A stretch of 64,000 bases of DNA from an uncultured Verrucomicrobiae bacterium. Lineage in GTDB: Bacteria > Verrucomicrobiota > Verrucomicrobiia > Limisphaerales > AAA164-E04. The translations under genes and the position numbers were made by a program. Below the pieces are notes generated by a model. The model had not been told where the DNA came from. It was given only the letters and a program-made list of their open reading frames with translations, and did no database searches. Each line of letters opens with the position of its first letter. Within the stretch, counting starts at the first letter, position 1. Below, piece by piece: positions 9,330 through 19,023 of this stretch. Location of the stretch: assembly GCA_943788245.1 (NCBI GenBank), contig CALSPN010000017.1, positions 95,311-159,310 of the forward strand. Direction: 5' to 3'.

Positions 9330-12300
9330 CTAGTTCGTATCGAGCTCCTCAATTGAACCTTTATCTTCCTCTTGCTTAATTAGTTCAGATTTTTCTTTCG
9401 ATTTCCAAAGTCGCTGCACTGGGATCAAACTATCTTCGGATGATAACCAGTTGTCCATGGAATTAAGCGACTGAAAGGGAAGCAGCAGATATTTGGGAAC
9501 CATGTAAAGTGGCTTGATTTCAGGTTCGCCCAAGCTGCCGGTCACTCGATACTCAAATAATTTGGAAACTGGCCAGAGTGCCAGGCTGAATACTTTGCCA
9601 AGCATGGGCGCGTCCCTGAGTAATTCGGCTTCCACCCTTGCATCAAGGTTGCCATCAAAATCAACCGATCCCTTGTATTTCAATCGAGCCGTACGCTCCT
9701 TGATTTCCAGGTCGCGCGTTTCAATCAGGCTGTCCGTGATGGTAAAATTCCCTTTACCATGCGCAGCGCGACTGTTGCCTAATCCAGGAGAAAATGCATT
9801 CATCAGTCTGGAGAACACACCAAACAGCGGCGTGTCCCACAACCGACCCTCTCGCAGATCAACTTTTCCGAAGCCCTGCCAACTTCCCCAGTCACCTGTC
9901 TCTGCATCGGTTACTCTTAATTGACCATTGAGGATTCCCTCCGACTCTCGTGTCTCTGCCACGACATCTCTCATCAGAGGTCCGAGGTGTACATTTTCAA
10001 GATCAGCATCCATTTCGAAAGTGGTGGTACCCTTCTTTTTGAGACGAAGACGCATTTCGCCCTTCAATTGACCTTCGTAGAAAGGAGTCTGCACATTGCC
10101 AATTGTAAGCTTTTCATGGTCCCATTGAATGTGGCCGCTGATGGTGGGAACGTGAAATTTCCAGAAGGAAAAAGGACCGCCGTCCACTTCAAAAAAGGCG
10201 TCGGCAGACTCAATGTCATCAAAAGGAATTAAACCATTCATCTTGATTTCAGGTGGCATGCTGAAATCGTAAGGTGCCAGAGTACGGGCAGTTGCTGGCC
10301 CTATGGCTCGAGCAATAGCCATGGGCTGCACATGGCTCAGAGCGTTGGTAATGGTGATGAATCGCTCCGCCGCATCAATACCCAAGGCTTCTGCCTGAAC
10401 TATTCCCTCTTCTCTTTGAACAAAAGGATTGAAAATCTTGAAGTATTGATTCGTGTAACTGCCCTGAGCTTCGACTGTCAAGGCGGCTTGATCGCGATAA
10501 CTCATGCGCCCGGTCTTGAGCCTGGCCTCAGCCCCGGATCGATCGAGATGTTGCCATCTTCCCCAGATCTTGCCTTTGACTTCAACAGGGTCTTCAAATT
10601 CCAATTGTGAGAGAACTTTTCGGCCAGCTGCATTTAACAGCGGTTTCAAAGCTTTGGGCTGAGCCACACTATCTACCTGCCACACGTAATCCTGAGTGCT
10701 CGCGTTGCATTCATAACCCAGACGAGTGATACCCTCTGGTCGGTGGATGGTCAGATTCGGCAAACGCCAGAGCATGTTTTCAAAGAAAATATCTGATGAA
10801 GCTTTCTCTACAGGTACTCCACGAAAGCCACCTTCATCCACGTCGAAATGACCATTGATGTGCAAAGTCGGCTTAACTTCGCCGCGCCAATCAGGCTGGG
10901 TATCGGTCCAGTCAGGCAGGCGGGCTCCCACAGTGGCTTTGAATCTAGGTGGGTTCACCCAGACATATTGATCAATCCATTTTTGTCCGTTGGGCGGTAG
11001 CAAGTGCCGAATTTCTCGTGCATCGAAATCGGATATGACTTCCAGTGTCGCCTCACGACTTGGAATATCTAGTAGCCCTTGAAGGTCGACACTGCCACGA
11101 TAAAGGGAACTTTTCAGTTGCTGAACGTGCAAAGACGGAGCTTTCCATTGCAATTGCGTCTCAAATTCAGATGCTTTGATCCAGGGACCATCAACTCCAT
11201 TGATCTCAGTTTTCAAACCGATGCTGTAGGGAAGCAAAGCAGCCCACCAGGCCCACGATTCAGTGGATGCTTCGAGTACTCCAGCCTCTTTGTTCGGAGT
11301 TAAATGGGTGATGAAAGTAGCTTGATCAATGGAGGCCCAAGGTGAGTCTAATCCCTGAATGTTGATTTCGAGACCACTATCCCAATCCAGATCAGAACCG
11401 GGTAACCACTGAAAATTTGCTTTCCATTCAGAACGCTCCAGTTGGAGGGGATACTTCTCCAACCACTCTACCTTGTCGGTGACAATTGTTGTCTCACCAT
11501 GCCAGTGTGCATCCTCATGAGTCGGTGCTTCGAGTCGACCCGTTACAAGGATGGGGTCCAGTCGAAGTTGATCGGGCATTTGAAACTCAGCTGTTCCAGC
11601 AAATAAAGCGTTACGCAATGCTCCAGTCCGTGTCACCAACTGCACCGCTCCATTTAAATTGGCACTGGCTTGAATGCCTTGAATCAACGTGGCAACGTCC
11701 CATGAGAGATTCCATTCAACATTCCAAAAATCCTTTTCGTCATCAAGTGTTGGAATTTCAGCTTTTAATATGGCTCCTTGGATTTCGCCAAATTCAGTGG
11801 TTATCACATCTGATTCAATACTAACTTGAGCCGTCGATTTTTCGGGGTTTTTTGCATCCAGCTCGACATGCACTTGAATCTCCGGAGGTATGCTGAATTG
11901 AAGGCGCTCTTTGGTCTCCACAATTTGTTTAACCACGCGCCCGAATTTCATTGGGGTATCAGAAGCACCTTGCCCCTTACTCCATTCCGAAAAAGCGTAA
12001 GCATTGGTGACGCTTCCCGAAAATGCTATCTGCAGCCCGAGCATTTCTGCGTTTAAAAATTCAAGTTCCCACCAATGCTTGGAATGTAACTTTATCTTGG
12101 TGGCAATACCAACCGCTTCAAATTCCTCAACCCCTGCAAGCTCGGAATCGATAGGCATGGTGACTCGGCCACCACGAATAATGGCTTCTTCAATATTGAT
12201 TTCCTGAGAGAACCATTGAAGGGGGCTTAATCTTACTTGAACGGCTTCCGCTGAAAAGGAAGGTTCGTTGAGATCTTTTGCTGCGACTAAAATCACTTCC

Positions 12301-12542
12301 TCAACGAGTATTCCATCCGCAGGGGTCCATCGCATGCTGGCAAAATCAAGTTCAAGTCCTTTTGTTCGCAGATTCTGAAGAATTCTAACCTTGGCAAAAT
12401 CAGGCAATCCTTGGTGACCCAAGTACCATAACGATCCAAAAAGAAGAATGGCAAAGAGCACAATCATCAGTGTCCCCCACTTGATACCGAATCGCAGCCA
12501 CCGCTGAATCATTCCCTGCTGAAGGGGAATATTTGCGTTCAT
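9330..12542 (-). CDS. large AsmA-like (DUF3971/YhdP-type) envelope protein
   Basis: Protein of about 1070 residues with one N-terminal membrane helix (WGTLMIVLFAILLFGSLWYLG) followed by a very long, beta-rich periplasmic part and an AsmA-like C-terminal region (LRVTDAETGDWGSWQGFGKV, AHGKGNFTITDSLIETRDLE). Family members form groove-shaped bridges thought to move lipids between the inner and outer membranes. Its reading frame overlaps the preceding DUF4340 gene by ATGA if the ATG at 12542 is used. An in-frame ATG at 12566 exists, but translational coupling favours 12542. It closes the operon that starts with the ABC ATPase, suggesting a joint role in envelope transport or surface organisation. 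Substrate unknown. Confidence 0.75.
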   Translation of the reverse strand: MNANIPLQQGMIQRWLRFGIKWGTLMIVLFAILLFGSLWYLGHQGLPDFAKVRILQNLRTKGLELDFASMRWTPADGILVEEVILVAAKDLNEPSFSAEAVQVRLSPLQWFSQEINIEEAIIRGGRVTMPIDSELAGVEEFEAVGIATKIKLHSKHWWELEFLNAEMLGLQIAFSGSVTNAYAFSEWSKGQGASDTPMKFGRVVKQIVETKERLQFSIPPEIQVHVELDAKNPEKSTAQVSIESDVITTEFGEIQGAILKAEIPTLDDEKDFWNVEWNLSWDVATLIQGIQASANLNGAVQLVTRTGALRNALFAGTAEFQMPDQLRLDPILVTGRLEAPTHEDAHWHGETTIVTDKVEWLEKYPLQLERSEWKANFQWLPGSDLDWDSGLEINIQGLDSPWASIDQATFITHLTPNKEAGVLEASTESWAWWAALLPYSIGLKTEINGVDGPWIKASEFETQLQWKAPSLHVQQLKSSLYRGSVDLQGLLDIPSREATLEVISDFDAREIRHLLPPNGQKWIDQYVWVNPPRFKATVGARLPDWTDTQPDWRGEVKPTLHINGHFDVDEGGFRGVPVEKASSDIFFENMLWRLPNLTIHRPEGITRLGYECNASTQDYVWQVDSVAQPKALKPLLNAAGRKVLSQLEFEDPVEVKGKIWGRWQHLDRSGAEARLKTGRMSYRDQAALTVEAQGSYTNQYFKIFNPFVQREEGIVQAEALGIDAAERFITITNALSHVQPMAIARAIGPATARTLAPYDFSMPPEIKMNGLIPFDDIESADAFFEVDGGPFSFWKFHVPTISGHIQWDHEKLTIGNVQTPFYEGQLKGEMRLRLKKKGTTTFEMDADLENVHLGPLMRDVVAETRESEGILNGQLRVTDAETGDWGSWQGFGKVDLREGRLWDTPLFGVFSRLMNAFSPGLGNSRAAHGKGNFTITDSLIETRDLEIKERTARLKYKGSVDFDGNLDARVEAELLRDAPMLGKVFSLALWPVSKLFEYRVTGSLGEPEIKPLYMVPKYLLLPFQSLNSMDNWLSSEDSLIPVQRLWKSKEKSELIKQEEDKGSIEELDTN

Positions 12543-14362
12543 TTTCGATCGACTGCTTTTTTCCATGAAAGTATGTGGCGTATGCTGTAGGTCAACGCAT
12601 TCGAAACTTCGCAGATGACGGGCCCAGTTTCAAGGTCAACACCCGCATAAATCGCAGATCGAGGGCTCTGCCTGCCAAAGAGAATACGTTTACTCACAGA
12701 GCTTGTATCCCGCTCAAAATAAACGGTCAATTGAAGGCCATCTCCCGATGTGTCCAAGCCAAACTGCGCATATTGAGCATCACCGGCGTCCACCCAATTG
12801 CTTGTTCTCGGATGAGAAACAGTTTCGAGGAAATCCAGGTTAAAATCCTGTTGGGTTTCTGTCAGTATGTCGCCATCCAACAACCAAATTCCATTGGCAG
12901 ATTTATCCAAACGGATCTCCGCATCCTTTTCGCGAATACTCATGCGTATGATTTCTTCAACAGGAACATCCCATAATTCCTGATTTCGAATATCGACAGG
13001 ATGGGCAGGAAGATCAAGAAGCAGGCTGGCAGGTAGTTCGTAAATTGTTTTTTCATCGGATCGCCTTGCATACATGGAAGCGCCAAAGGATCGGCTGAGC
13101 TGCACGGTGAGCATGGAAGATTCGGTTTGATCGGTCACGGTGGAAAAGCGCATCTGATAGGTTTGAGCACCAAACATATTCTCTTCCAATTCGGGATTCA
13201 CTGAATCGTGGTAGGCTTTGATCTGGATATTCGCCAGCGTCTGGAACAGTTTCCTGACAAGCAAGGCATCGGTTGGAAGTGAAGCAGGTTTTTCTAGGTT
13301 CCATTTCGTTTGGGAAGCATCATAGGAAAGCGCAAATGGCTCCTTCGTCACAAATTCCAACCGATTGAAAGAGAACGCTGGATCAATCAAGTAAGGATCT
13401 CTGAATGCACTGGCAGGAACATTCAGTTGTTCCCTGAAAACCACATCCGGAGCAAGCATGATTGCAGGTCGCCCTTCCAGTTTCGCATAACGCAAACCGG
13501 GCTTATCAGGAACATTGAATCCCCAGGAAAGATGAAGCGGTTTCCTGTCCCCCATGCTGAGATAAAGCTCCAACACGGGATCTTCCAGCCCCAACCACTT
13601 TAATTCTCCGGCCTCCTCCTTGGATAAAAATTCATGCACGTGAAGTGTGGGAAGCGATTTCGTTAATAATGTTTCAATCCTCGTGATATTGGCACGCGAA
13701 TCTACCAGTGCGTCGGGAAAGGAAAAATGCCAGGCTTTGCCATTTGGGTTTTTATCCATCACAATGCGTGCATCGACATGACTGATCTCAATATGATCCA
13801 TGTCTTCAATGTCTGCCGACACAATCCTTGGGTCTCGCCAGGCCTGCAACTGATCCGGCAGACTATCCAGCCAGGACGCATCCACCACCCAGGCATCAGG
13901 TTCCTCGTTGAGACGAAGGTATACATGATTGCCCACTGACTCACGATCTCCCAACTGGACACGCACGCTGTTTTCCCCCTTGGAAAGGATCATAGTGGTG
14001 GCAGCGGGTTCCAATCCAAACGTTTTCCAGCCACCTGCTTTCTGAATATCCGCAAGGGAAAGCACGGTTTTGGGTTTCAGGTTTGAGAGGGTTTCCAATA
14101 AACCTGAAATCAAGGTGGGATGACCGATGTCCTTGATGGGCTGTGTGAGACTCCAGGTCACATCGTTGCGAACGAATTCCAAATGCGCTTGATCATTGTG
14201 AATGGCCAGGCGTTCCCAACTGTTTGATTGTGAGGGGGGAAGCAGGCTTCGTTGTTCGACCCAACCCGAGACCTCTTTCTTCCAGGGCCTCTCAAAGATT
14301 AGAATGAATCCCGACAGGACGAGCGCCACAATCCATAATAATGTGGTTTGTTTTCGAATCAT
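12539..14362 (-). CDS. DUF4340 domain-containing membrane-anchored protein
   Basis: Protein of 607 residues with one N-terminal membrane helix (LLWIVALVLSGFILIF) and a long extracytoplasmic part with repeated modules of the type WSLTQPIKDIGHPTLISGLL and VQLGDRESVGNHVYLRL, which is the DUF4340 pattern. DUF4340 genes typically sit directly after a GldG-type gene in ABC-transporter operons, exactly as here (52 bases after GldG). The molecular function of DUF4340 is not established. Its stop overlaps the start of the AsmA-like gene by ATGA. Confidence 0.8.
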   Translation of the reverse strand: MIRKQTTLLWIVALVLSGFILIFERPWKKEVSGWVEQRSLLPPSQSNSWERLAIHNDQAHLEFVRNDVTWSLTQPIKDIGHPTLISGLLETLSNLKPKTVLSLADIQKAGGWKTFGLEPAATTMILSKGENSVRVQLGDRESVGNHVYLRLNEEPDAWVVDASWLDSLPDQLQAWRDPRIVSADIEDMDHIEISHVDARIVMDKNPNGKAWHFSFPDALVDSRANITRIETLLTKSLPTLHVHEFLSKEEAGELKWLGLEDPVLELYLSMGDRKPLHLSWGFNVPDKPGLRYAKLEGRPAIMLAPDVVFREQLNVPASAFRDPYLIDPAFSFNRLEFVTKEPFALSYDASQTKWNLEKPASLPTDALLVRKLFQTLANIQIKAYHDSVNPELEENMFGAQTYQMRFSTVTDQTESSMLTVQLSRSFGASMYARRSDEKTIYELPASLLLDLPAHPVDIRNQELWDVPVEEIIRMSIREKDAEIRLDKSANGIWLLDGDILTETQQDFNLDFLETVSHPRTSNWVDAGDAQYAQFGLDTSGDGLQLTVYFERDTSSVSKRILFGRQSPRSAIYAGVDLETGPVICEVSNALTYSIRHILSWKKAVDRK

Positions 14363-14414
14363 ATGTGTGATGAATCCTTCAACAATTGGTTAATGAATGT
14401 GCACTCGCACCAAT

Positions 14415-15923
14415 TTAATAACGTCGTTTAAGCCAGATGAGAAACCCGATTCCGAACACTCCCAGTGGCAGAATCGCCAGCATGAACCACTGAAGCAGTC
14501 GCAACGAGGTGGAAGGTACATCCAGTCGGAATTCTGTTAAGGGTCTCGGTCCTATGCCCCCCAGCATCACATCACGCTCGAGTAACCAGTTAACCGCCAA
14601 GCCTGCAAAGTCGCGATTCCCTTGTTTTTGAATGTGAACGTTGCTCAGGAATTGCGAATCGCCTAAAACCAGCATGCGCGAGGCGGGCTGATTCAATCCA
14701 CTTTCAGTTGAGGGAGTCGCGACCATTTCTGCCATAAGAGAAATGGAACCTCTGAAATCAGTAATGGGATTGTGCACAAAAGCCCCTTTGAAAAATTCGG
14801 ATTTCGCGACACCGTTCGTTGTGGTTAAAACAAGTTTGCCCACTTCCACTTCAAGATTTTCCATCGGCTTGGTATTGGCTGGCTCAATGGATCTTGGCAG
14901 AGAAAGCACCAGGGGTGTACGTGATCCCAGCAAGGGATTCGTTACCGGGTGTGGCACCATATTACCGATAAGCAGTTCACTGCCAGAATAGGTTTGATCA
15001 TCATCCACCACGTTGTTTCCAACACGCACTCCCCAGCTACTCAACCAGTTTTCCAAACCGATCCGTTTTCCAAAAGTCTGGAAATGAAAGGCCACGAGAA
15101 GGCGTCCACCTAGTTTCATGTATTGATCCAACTGCTGAATTTCTTCGGGCGTCCATTGATTCAAAGAACCTGCGACAACAACCGCCGAGGCGTCCGATGG
15201 AAAGGCTTCGGCTTCACGAAGGTTTAGTATCTCAAATTGGATATTCTTGTCCTCAAGCACCTGTTTAAATGACGCATAACCGTCCAGTTTTCTGCTGTCT
15301 GGATCGTGTTCACCATGGCCTTGAACGAAATAAACGATCGGTGAGTTTCCCTCAACGAGGTTCATGAGTGCCGATGTAAACAACATTTCTCCCTTGAAAC
15401 CCACCGCCTTCATCCTGAGCTGACCCGAGGCCTCTGTCGGCAGATCATCATACTGCGTCAGTTCGCTGACCGAAACGACACGATGCCGCTTTCCAACGGC
15501 GAACAGAACGGTTTCCCCTGACTGCTCTGCATCCATCTCATACTGCTGCCGTATTTCCTGGGCTTTATTGCGTTCACGCAAATAATCCACAACCTCCAAT
15601 TGAATGCGTGCATTGGCGTGACGATATTCCTTCAATAAACCCATCACACGCCCATGAGGGGTATCCTGAACATCAGGATCATGAAAAACTACAACACGCA
15701 CTTCATTAGTCAAAGATCGCACCCAGTTTTCAGTGAGAGGTGAAAGCATGATCGATGGGTCCTTGTGCCAGATCATGCGAACGGGATAACGGACGGCGAG
15801 GTAGTTCAGGCAAGCAGCGATCACCACCACCGCCAAACCGGCAAGAATGAGATCCAGCCAAAACATACCTCCCGCCATCAAGCGACGATGTGATAAATTA
15901 GGTATGGGCTTCCTGGGGTCCAT
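14415..15923 (-). CDS. GldG-family ABC transporter auxiliary protein
   Basis: Protein of 502 residues with membrane helices at both ends (near residues 20-43 and at the C-terminus before LIWLKRRY) and a large extracytoplasmic domain. It matches the GldG / ABC-type uncharacterised transport family: early NEVRVVVFHD, then GNSPIVYFVQGHGEHDP and VVVAGSLNQWTPEEIQQLDQYM. In Bacteroidota, GldA, GldF and GldG form an ABC transporter needed for gliding. In Verrucomicrobiota the same gene set occurs without proof of motility. It lies 9 bases after the permease gene and 52 before the DUF4340 gene. Role: extracytoplasmic partner of the ABC transporter. Confidence 0.85.
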   Translation of the reverse strand: MDPRKPIPNLSHRRLMAGGMFWLDLILAGLAVVVIAACLNYLAVRYPVRMIWHKDPSIMLSPLTENWVRSLTNEVRVVVFHDPDVQDTPHGRVMGLLKEYRHANARIQLEVVDYLRERNKAQEIRQQYEMDAEQSGETVLFAVGKRHRVVSVSELTQYDDLPTEASGQLRMKAVGFKGEMLFTSALMNLVEGNSPIVYFVQGHGEHDPDSRKLDGYASFKQVLEDKNIQFEILNLREAEAFPSDASAVVVAGSLNQWTPEEIQQLDQYMKLGGRLLVAFHFQTFGKRIGLENWLSSWGVRVGNNVVDDDQTYSGSELLIGNMVPHPVTNPLLGSRTPLVLSLPRSIEPANTKPMENLEVEVGKLVLTTTNGVAKSEFFKGAFVHNPITDFRGSISLMAEMVATPSTESGLNQPASRMLVLGDSQFLSNVHIQKQGNRDFAGLAVNWLLERDVMLGGIGPRPLTEFRLDVPSTSLRLLQWFMLAILPLGVFGIGFLIWLKRRY

Positions 15924-15932
15924 ATTTACATG

Positions 15933-16685
15933 TCATTTTCTGCTCTCAACCCATCGCCAGGTCAAAAATAGAAACAAACCTGTTCCAGTGAAATAAAAGA
16001 TCAAATGGCTTCCGTTGATAATGCCGCGCACGAAATCTCCCATGTGATCAAACAGGCAGATGTGCCCGAATAGAGTCGCCTGCCAACCCGACTGATCAGG
16101 TAGTAGCTCGATGACGAAGCTCAACATGAACAGCACCATTTCAAGCGTGAGTGCCAGCATGGCGGCAATCAGCTGACTTTTGGTGGCTACGGAGGCAAGG
16201 CATCCAATAGCCAGAAACAAGCCCCCGAGCAGCATGACACCCAAAGCCGTACCACCCACAATACCGGCATCCAGGTATTCCGGATCATTAAAAAATTGTC
16301 CAAGCCAAACCATGAATCCCCAAAGAGGCAACCACATCAAACCGTAAAAGATCCATGAAGCCAAAAACTTTGAAAACACAATTTGCAGGTTACTGACAGG
16401 TGTGGTCATCAATGCTTCATAGGTGCCGGTGGATTTCTCATGCGCAAAGCTGCGCATGGTGATTGCCGGGCAAGCGAGGAGGACAATAAACCAAAAAAAA
16501 GGCGTCGCATAAAACGCTTCCGTCAGGGGTGCATCCATCGCACGGCCATTGTAAGCAAGTATGACGGTTAACAGGCTCAGACCAATCAGAAACATCACCA
16601 TGCTGAGGATGACGTAACCGGTCAGGGTTGTCAGATAGAAACCCAATTCACGTTTCAACAGGGTTTGAAAAACACGCACGTTCAT
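15933..16685 (-). CDS. ABC-2 type transporter permease (GldF-like)
   Basis: Integral membrane subunit of 250 residues with about six predicted helices (for example GYVILSMVMFLIGLSLLTVI and LGVMLLGGLFLAIGCLASVA). The conserved ABC-2 segment MRSFAHEKSTGTYEALMTTPVSNLQIVFSKFLA between helices 2 and 3 is given here only by its ends (MRSFAHEKSTG and TPVSNLQIV). It starts immediately after the ATPase stop codon (TGA directly followed by ATG), so the two are translationally coupled and form one exporter with the GldG-like protein. Confidence 0.88.
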   Translation of the reverse strand: MNVRVFQTLLKRELGFYLTTLTGYVILSMVMFLIGLSLLTVILAYNGRAMDAPLTEAFYATPFFWFIVLLACPAITMRSFAHEKSTGTYEALMTTPVSNLQIVFSKFLASWIFYGLMWLPLWGFMVWLGQFFNDPEYLDAGIVGGTALGVMLLGGLFLAIGCLASVATKSQLIAAMLALTLEMVLFMLSFVIELLPDQSGWQATLFGHICLFDHMGDFVRGIINGSHLIFYFTGTGLFLFLTWRWVESRK

Positions 16686-17639
16686 TCACACATCCTTCTG
16701 ATTAGGGCGCACATGGGTCAAGTGAACGAACAGGTCCTCGAGCGCGGGTTGCTGACGGGTTAATTCTCGAAGCGTCCATCCTCGATGCTTAATTTCCTCA
16801 AATAGCAGAGGGCGTATGTCGATCTCATCCCTCGCTGTCAAATGACATTTCAGAAACCCATGCTTTAAATCTTCCATTTTAAAATCGGCAATGGATGGCA
16901 TCGCTTCCAGAGACTGAGACAGTCCTTCCCAGGGAGCAGCGATCTCAGCAACCACATGCGTCAATGAGCCCAGACGTCGATGGATTGTCTCCTTGCTATC
17001 GTCCGCCAAAAGCTTCCCATCATGCAGAATCAAAATACGATCACATGTGAGTTCAACCTCTGACAGGATATGGGTAGAAAGCAGGACGGTATGCTCGGTG
17101 GCAAGTGAAGAGATCAACTTTCGAAACAACCGGACCTGATGTGGATCCAGTCCAATCGTAGGTTCGTCCAGAATGATCACCTCCGGTTGGTGAAGAATCG
17201 CATCAGCCACTCCCACACGCTGACGATAACCTTTGGACATCTGACCGATGATTTTGCGTTTTACATTGGTTAAATCACATAACTCCAACACCTCTCCCAA
17301 TCTTGTACGCAGACGATCAGCGGAGACACCCTTCAATCCAGCTCGAAAACGCAGATATTCCTCGACCCTCATGTCAAGATGCAGAGGATTATTCTCCGGC
17401 ATGTAGCCGATGCGTTTTCGAACTTCCATGGGTTTTCTGGCCACATCGTAACCGGCAATCTGAATCCTGCCTGAAGTCGGAGGCATGAAAGTAGACATGA
17501 TGCGCATGGTCGTGCTCTTTCCTGCACCGTTCGGTCCCAGAAAACCCACTATCTGACCCTTCTTCACAGAAAAGGAAAGCGCGCGTAATGCAGTGTGCCC
17601 CGCGTAGCGCTTGGTCAATTGTTCAACCTCTATCATCAA
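16686..17639 (-). CDS. ABC transporter ATP-binding protein (GldA-like)
   Basis: ATPase subunit of 317 residues. Walker A GPNGAGKST, signature MSKGYRQRVGVA (a variant of LSGGQ common in this subfamily), Walker B EVIILDEPTIGLDP and the switch histidine in LLSTHILSE are all present. The C-terminal part (LTARDEIDIRPLLFEEIK to ALEDLFVHLTHV) matches ABC-2/CcmA-type ATPases such as GldA. It is the first gene of the five-gene operon running down to the AsmA-like protein, and its promoter should lie just upstream of 17639. Confidence 0.9.
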   Translation of the reverse strand: MMIEVEQLTKRYAGHTALRALSFSVKKGQIVGFLGPNGAGKSTTMRIMSTFMPPTSGRIQIAGYDVARKPMEVRKRIGYMPENNPLHLDMRVEEYLRFRAGLKGVSADRLRTRLGEVLELCDLTNVKRKIIGQMSKGYRQRVGVADAILHQPEVIILDEPTIGLDPHQVRLFRKLISSLATEHTVLLSTHILSEVELTCDRILILHDGKLLADDSKETIHRRLGSLTHVVAEIAAPWEGLSQSLEAMPSIADFKMEDLKHGFLKCHLTARDEIDIRPLLFEEIKHRGWTLRELTRQQPALEDLFVHLTHVRPNQKDV

Positions 17640-18117
17640 TTCATCCGTTTTTTGGCCGTATTGGACAACCTGACACCATTCAGGTTCATTCTGTTGAAAG
17701 AATCAATCTCTGACCAAGGAAAAATCTTGGTTTGGGTATCGAGATGGAATGCGAAAACTGCTGCTAGTCATTTCCAGAAGCGGACTATTTTGACAAATTT
17801 AGGTGGGCTCAACCAAACAGACACAGCATTTCTTCCTCACTACCCATCTGCTAAAAAGGAAAAAACGCCGTAGAACCATGGTATTTCCAGCCTCATACTC
17901 GAGCATGAAAGTGCAAAAATGGAGTCTCTTTTATATTTGAATGGTCAGGTAATTACGCCAGATCCAGCGGTATCTTATTGCTGATAGATCACGCATCAGG
18001 CATAGATCCTGAACCAAAGATGAATTTATCGGACTGATCCGGTGTCGTTATCTAATTATGAATTCGAGACCATTCGATTGCACATGAAAAACAAGCTGTA
18101 GGGAAGAAAGAGCGTAT
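17640..18117. other. divergent intergenic region, no gene recognised
   Basis: 478 bases between the ABC operon (leftward) and the small Tudor-like gene (rightward). It must hold both promoters. The part nearest 18118 contains GGGAAGAAAGAG, a good ribosome binding site for that gene. No conserved protein fragment, RNA gene or strong hairpin was recognised. Confidence 0.4.
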
Positions 18118-18657
18118 ATGAAAACACAAGATATGCATATTGGGATGCACATCACCCACCCTGACCTGGGAGTGGGCGAGGTGATTGGTTTGGGGCGCGG
18201 GATGGCTGAGATTGAATTTGAAACAGGCAGACGAGAGTTGAGTCCTGAAAACAGCGGTATCGAACCGCTACAGTCCGAGGCGCATCTGAATGGACTGAAG
18301 ATGCCGCTGGACGAATTGATGAAGGAAGTCGTGCAATCAACCATAGATTGTCTGGAATTGGAAAGGCCTGAGACAGTCGTTGAGGATCTGGCGCAAAAAT
18401 GGCAGGACGGTCGGATGGTGTTGCATCCGAAAGATCCACAGCTCCAACCCAAGGAAATCGATCTTGAAACCTTTTTCCACAAGATTGTGATGATGCGCAA
18501 CAACCTTCGCGTATTGGAGCAGCGCGTCAACAATTCGAAGCAACTCAGTGAGACCGACAAGTTTGACATGCAACAGTACATTTCACGTTGCTATGGTTCG
18601 ATGACCACTTTCAACGTACTGTTCAGACGAAAAGAAGATCAGTTCCGTTCAAAGTAG
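18118..18657 (+). CDS. hypothetical protein with N-terminal CarD/Tudor-like domain
   Basis: Soluble protein of 179 residues. Residues 8-45 (GMHITHPDLGVGEVIGLG then MAEIEFETGRREL) have the compact beta pattern of CarD, UvrD C-terminal and related Tudor-like domains that bind RNA polymerase or nucleic-acid enzymes. The rest is helical and rich in charged residues (LETFFHKIVMMRNNLRVLEQ), ending in FNVLFRRKEDQF. No catalytic motif is visible. It is one of few plus-strand genes in the left half of the window and has a good ribosome binding site. A role in transcription or DNA metabolism is only suggested by the domain. Confidence 0.55.
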   Translation: MKTQDMHIGMHITHPDLGVGEVIGLGRGMAEIEFETGRRELSPENSGIEPLQSEAHLNGLKMPLDELMKEVVQSTIDCLELERPETVVEDLAQKWQDGRMVLHPKDPQLQPKEIDLETFFHKIVMMRNNLRVLEQRVNNSKQLSETDKFDMQQYISRCYGSMTTFNVLFRRKEDQFRSK

Positions 18658-18660
18658 GGT

Positions 18661-19023
18661 TCACTGATCATGGTAATGTGCCCGTGGTTCAAAACCTGCC
18701 TTTCGCATGTAAGCCTCCCATTCAGGCCCATGTGACTCAATGCCCAAACCATGACGCCTGAACGCCATCCAGTGTGCCGCCTCATGGCAAAGCGTTTCCA
18801 GTAACAACGATTCTTTGCCAGACTGCAGAAGAGAGGCATTGAGAAAAACAGTGTTGGATGCAAAATGGCACTTGCCTAGATCAGGATCTTCAGCCGGTAT
18901 GAATTCAATGTTCAAGGTCCGTGGCAAGAGAGTGTAGCCCCAGATCACAGACCAATCTTTCAACTTATTGAACACACATTCCAGCATGGATTGAATGGAT
19001 GCCTCTGTTCGCTGTGACCTCAT
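18661..19023 (-). CDS. SprT-like zinc metalloprotease domain protein
   Basis: Small protein of 120 residues with the SprT/Spartan fold core: LPRTLNIEFIP, FASNTVFLNASLL, and the zinc motif HEAAH in LLETLCHEAAHWMAF followed by HGPEWEAYMRKAG, whose His provides the third ligand. The C-terminal zinc ribbon of longer SprT proteins is absent. Eukaryotic Spartan degrades DNA-protein crosslinks; the bacterial role is unclear. It overlaps the rarA stop by ATGA, so it is probably co-translated with that replication-repair gene, which fits a DNA-maintenance role (inference). Confidence 0.8.
   Translation of the reverse strand: MRSQRTEASIQSMLECVFNKLKDWSVIWGYTLLPRTLNIEFIPAEDPDLGKCHFASNTVFLNASLLQSGKESLLLETLCHEAAHWMAFRRHGLGIESHGPEWEAYMRKAGFEPRAHYHDQ

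Noticed and set aside
18048..18581. Long minus-strand frame opposite the Tudor-like gene
   Set aside because: It is the mirror of a gene with a good start and domain; the Ser/Cys-rich product looks non-coding.
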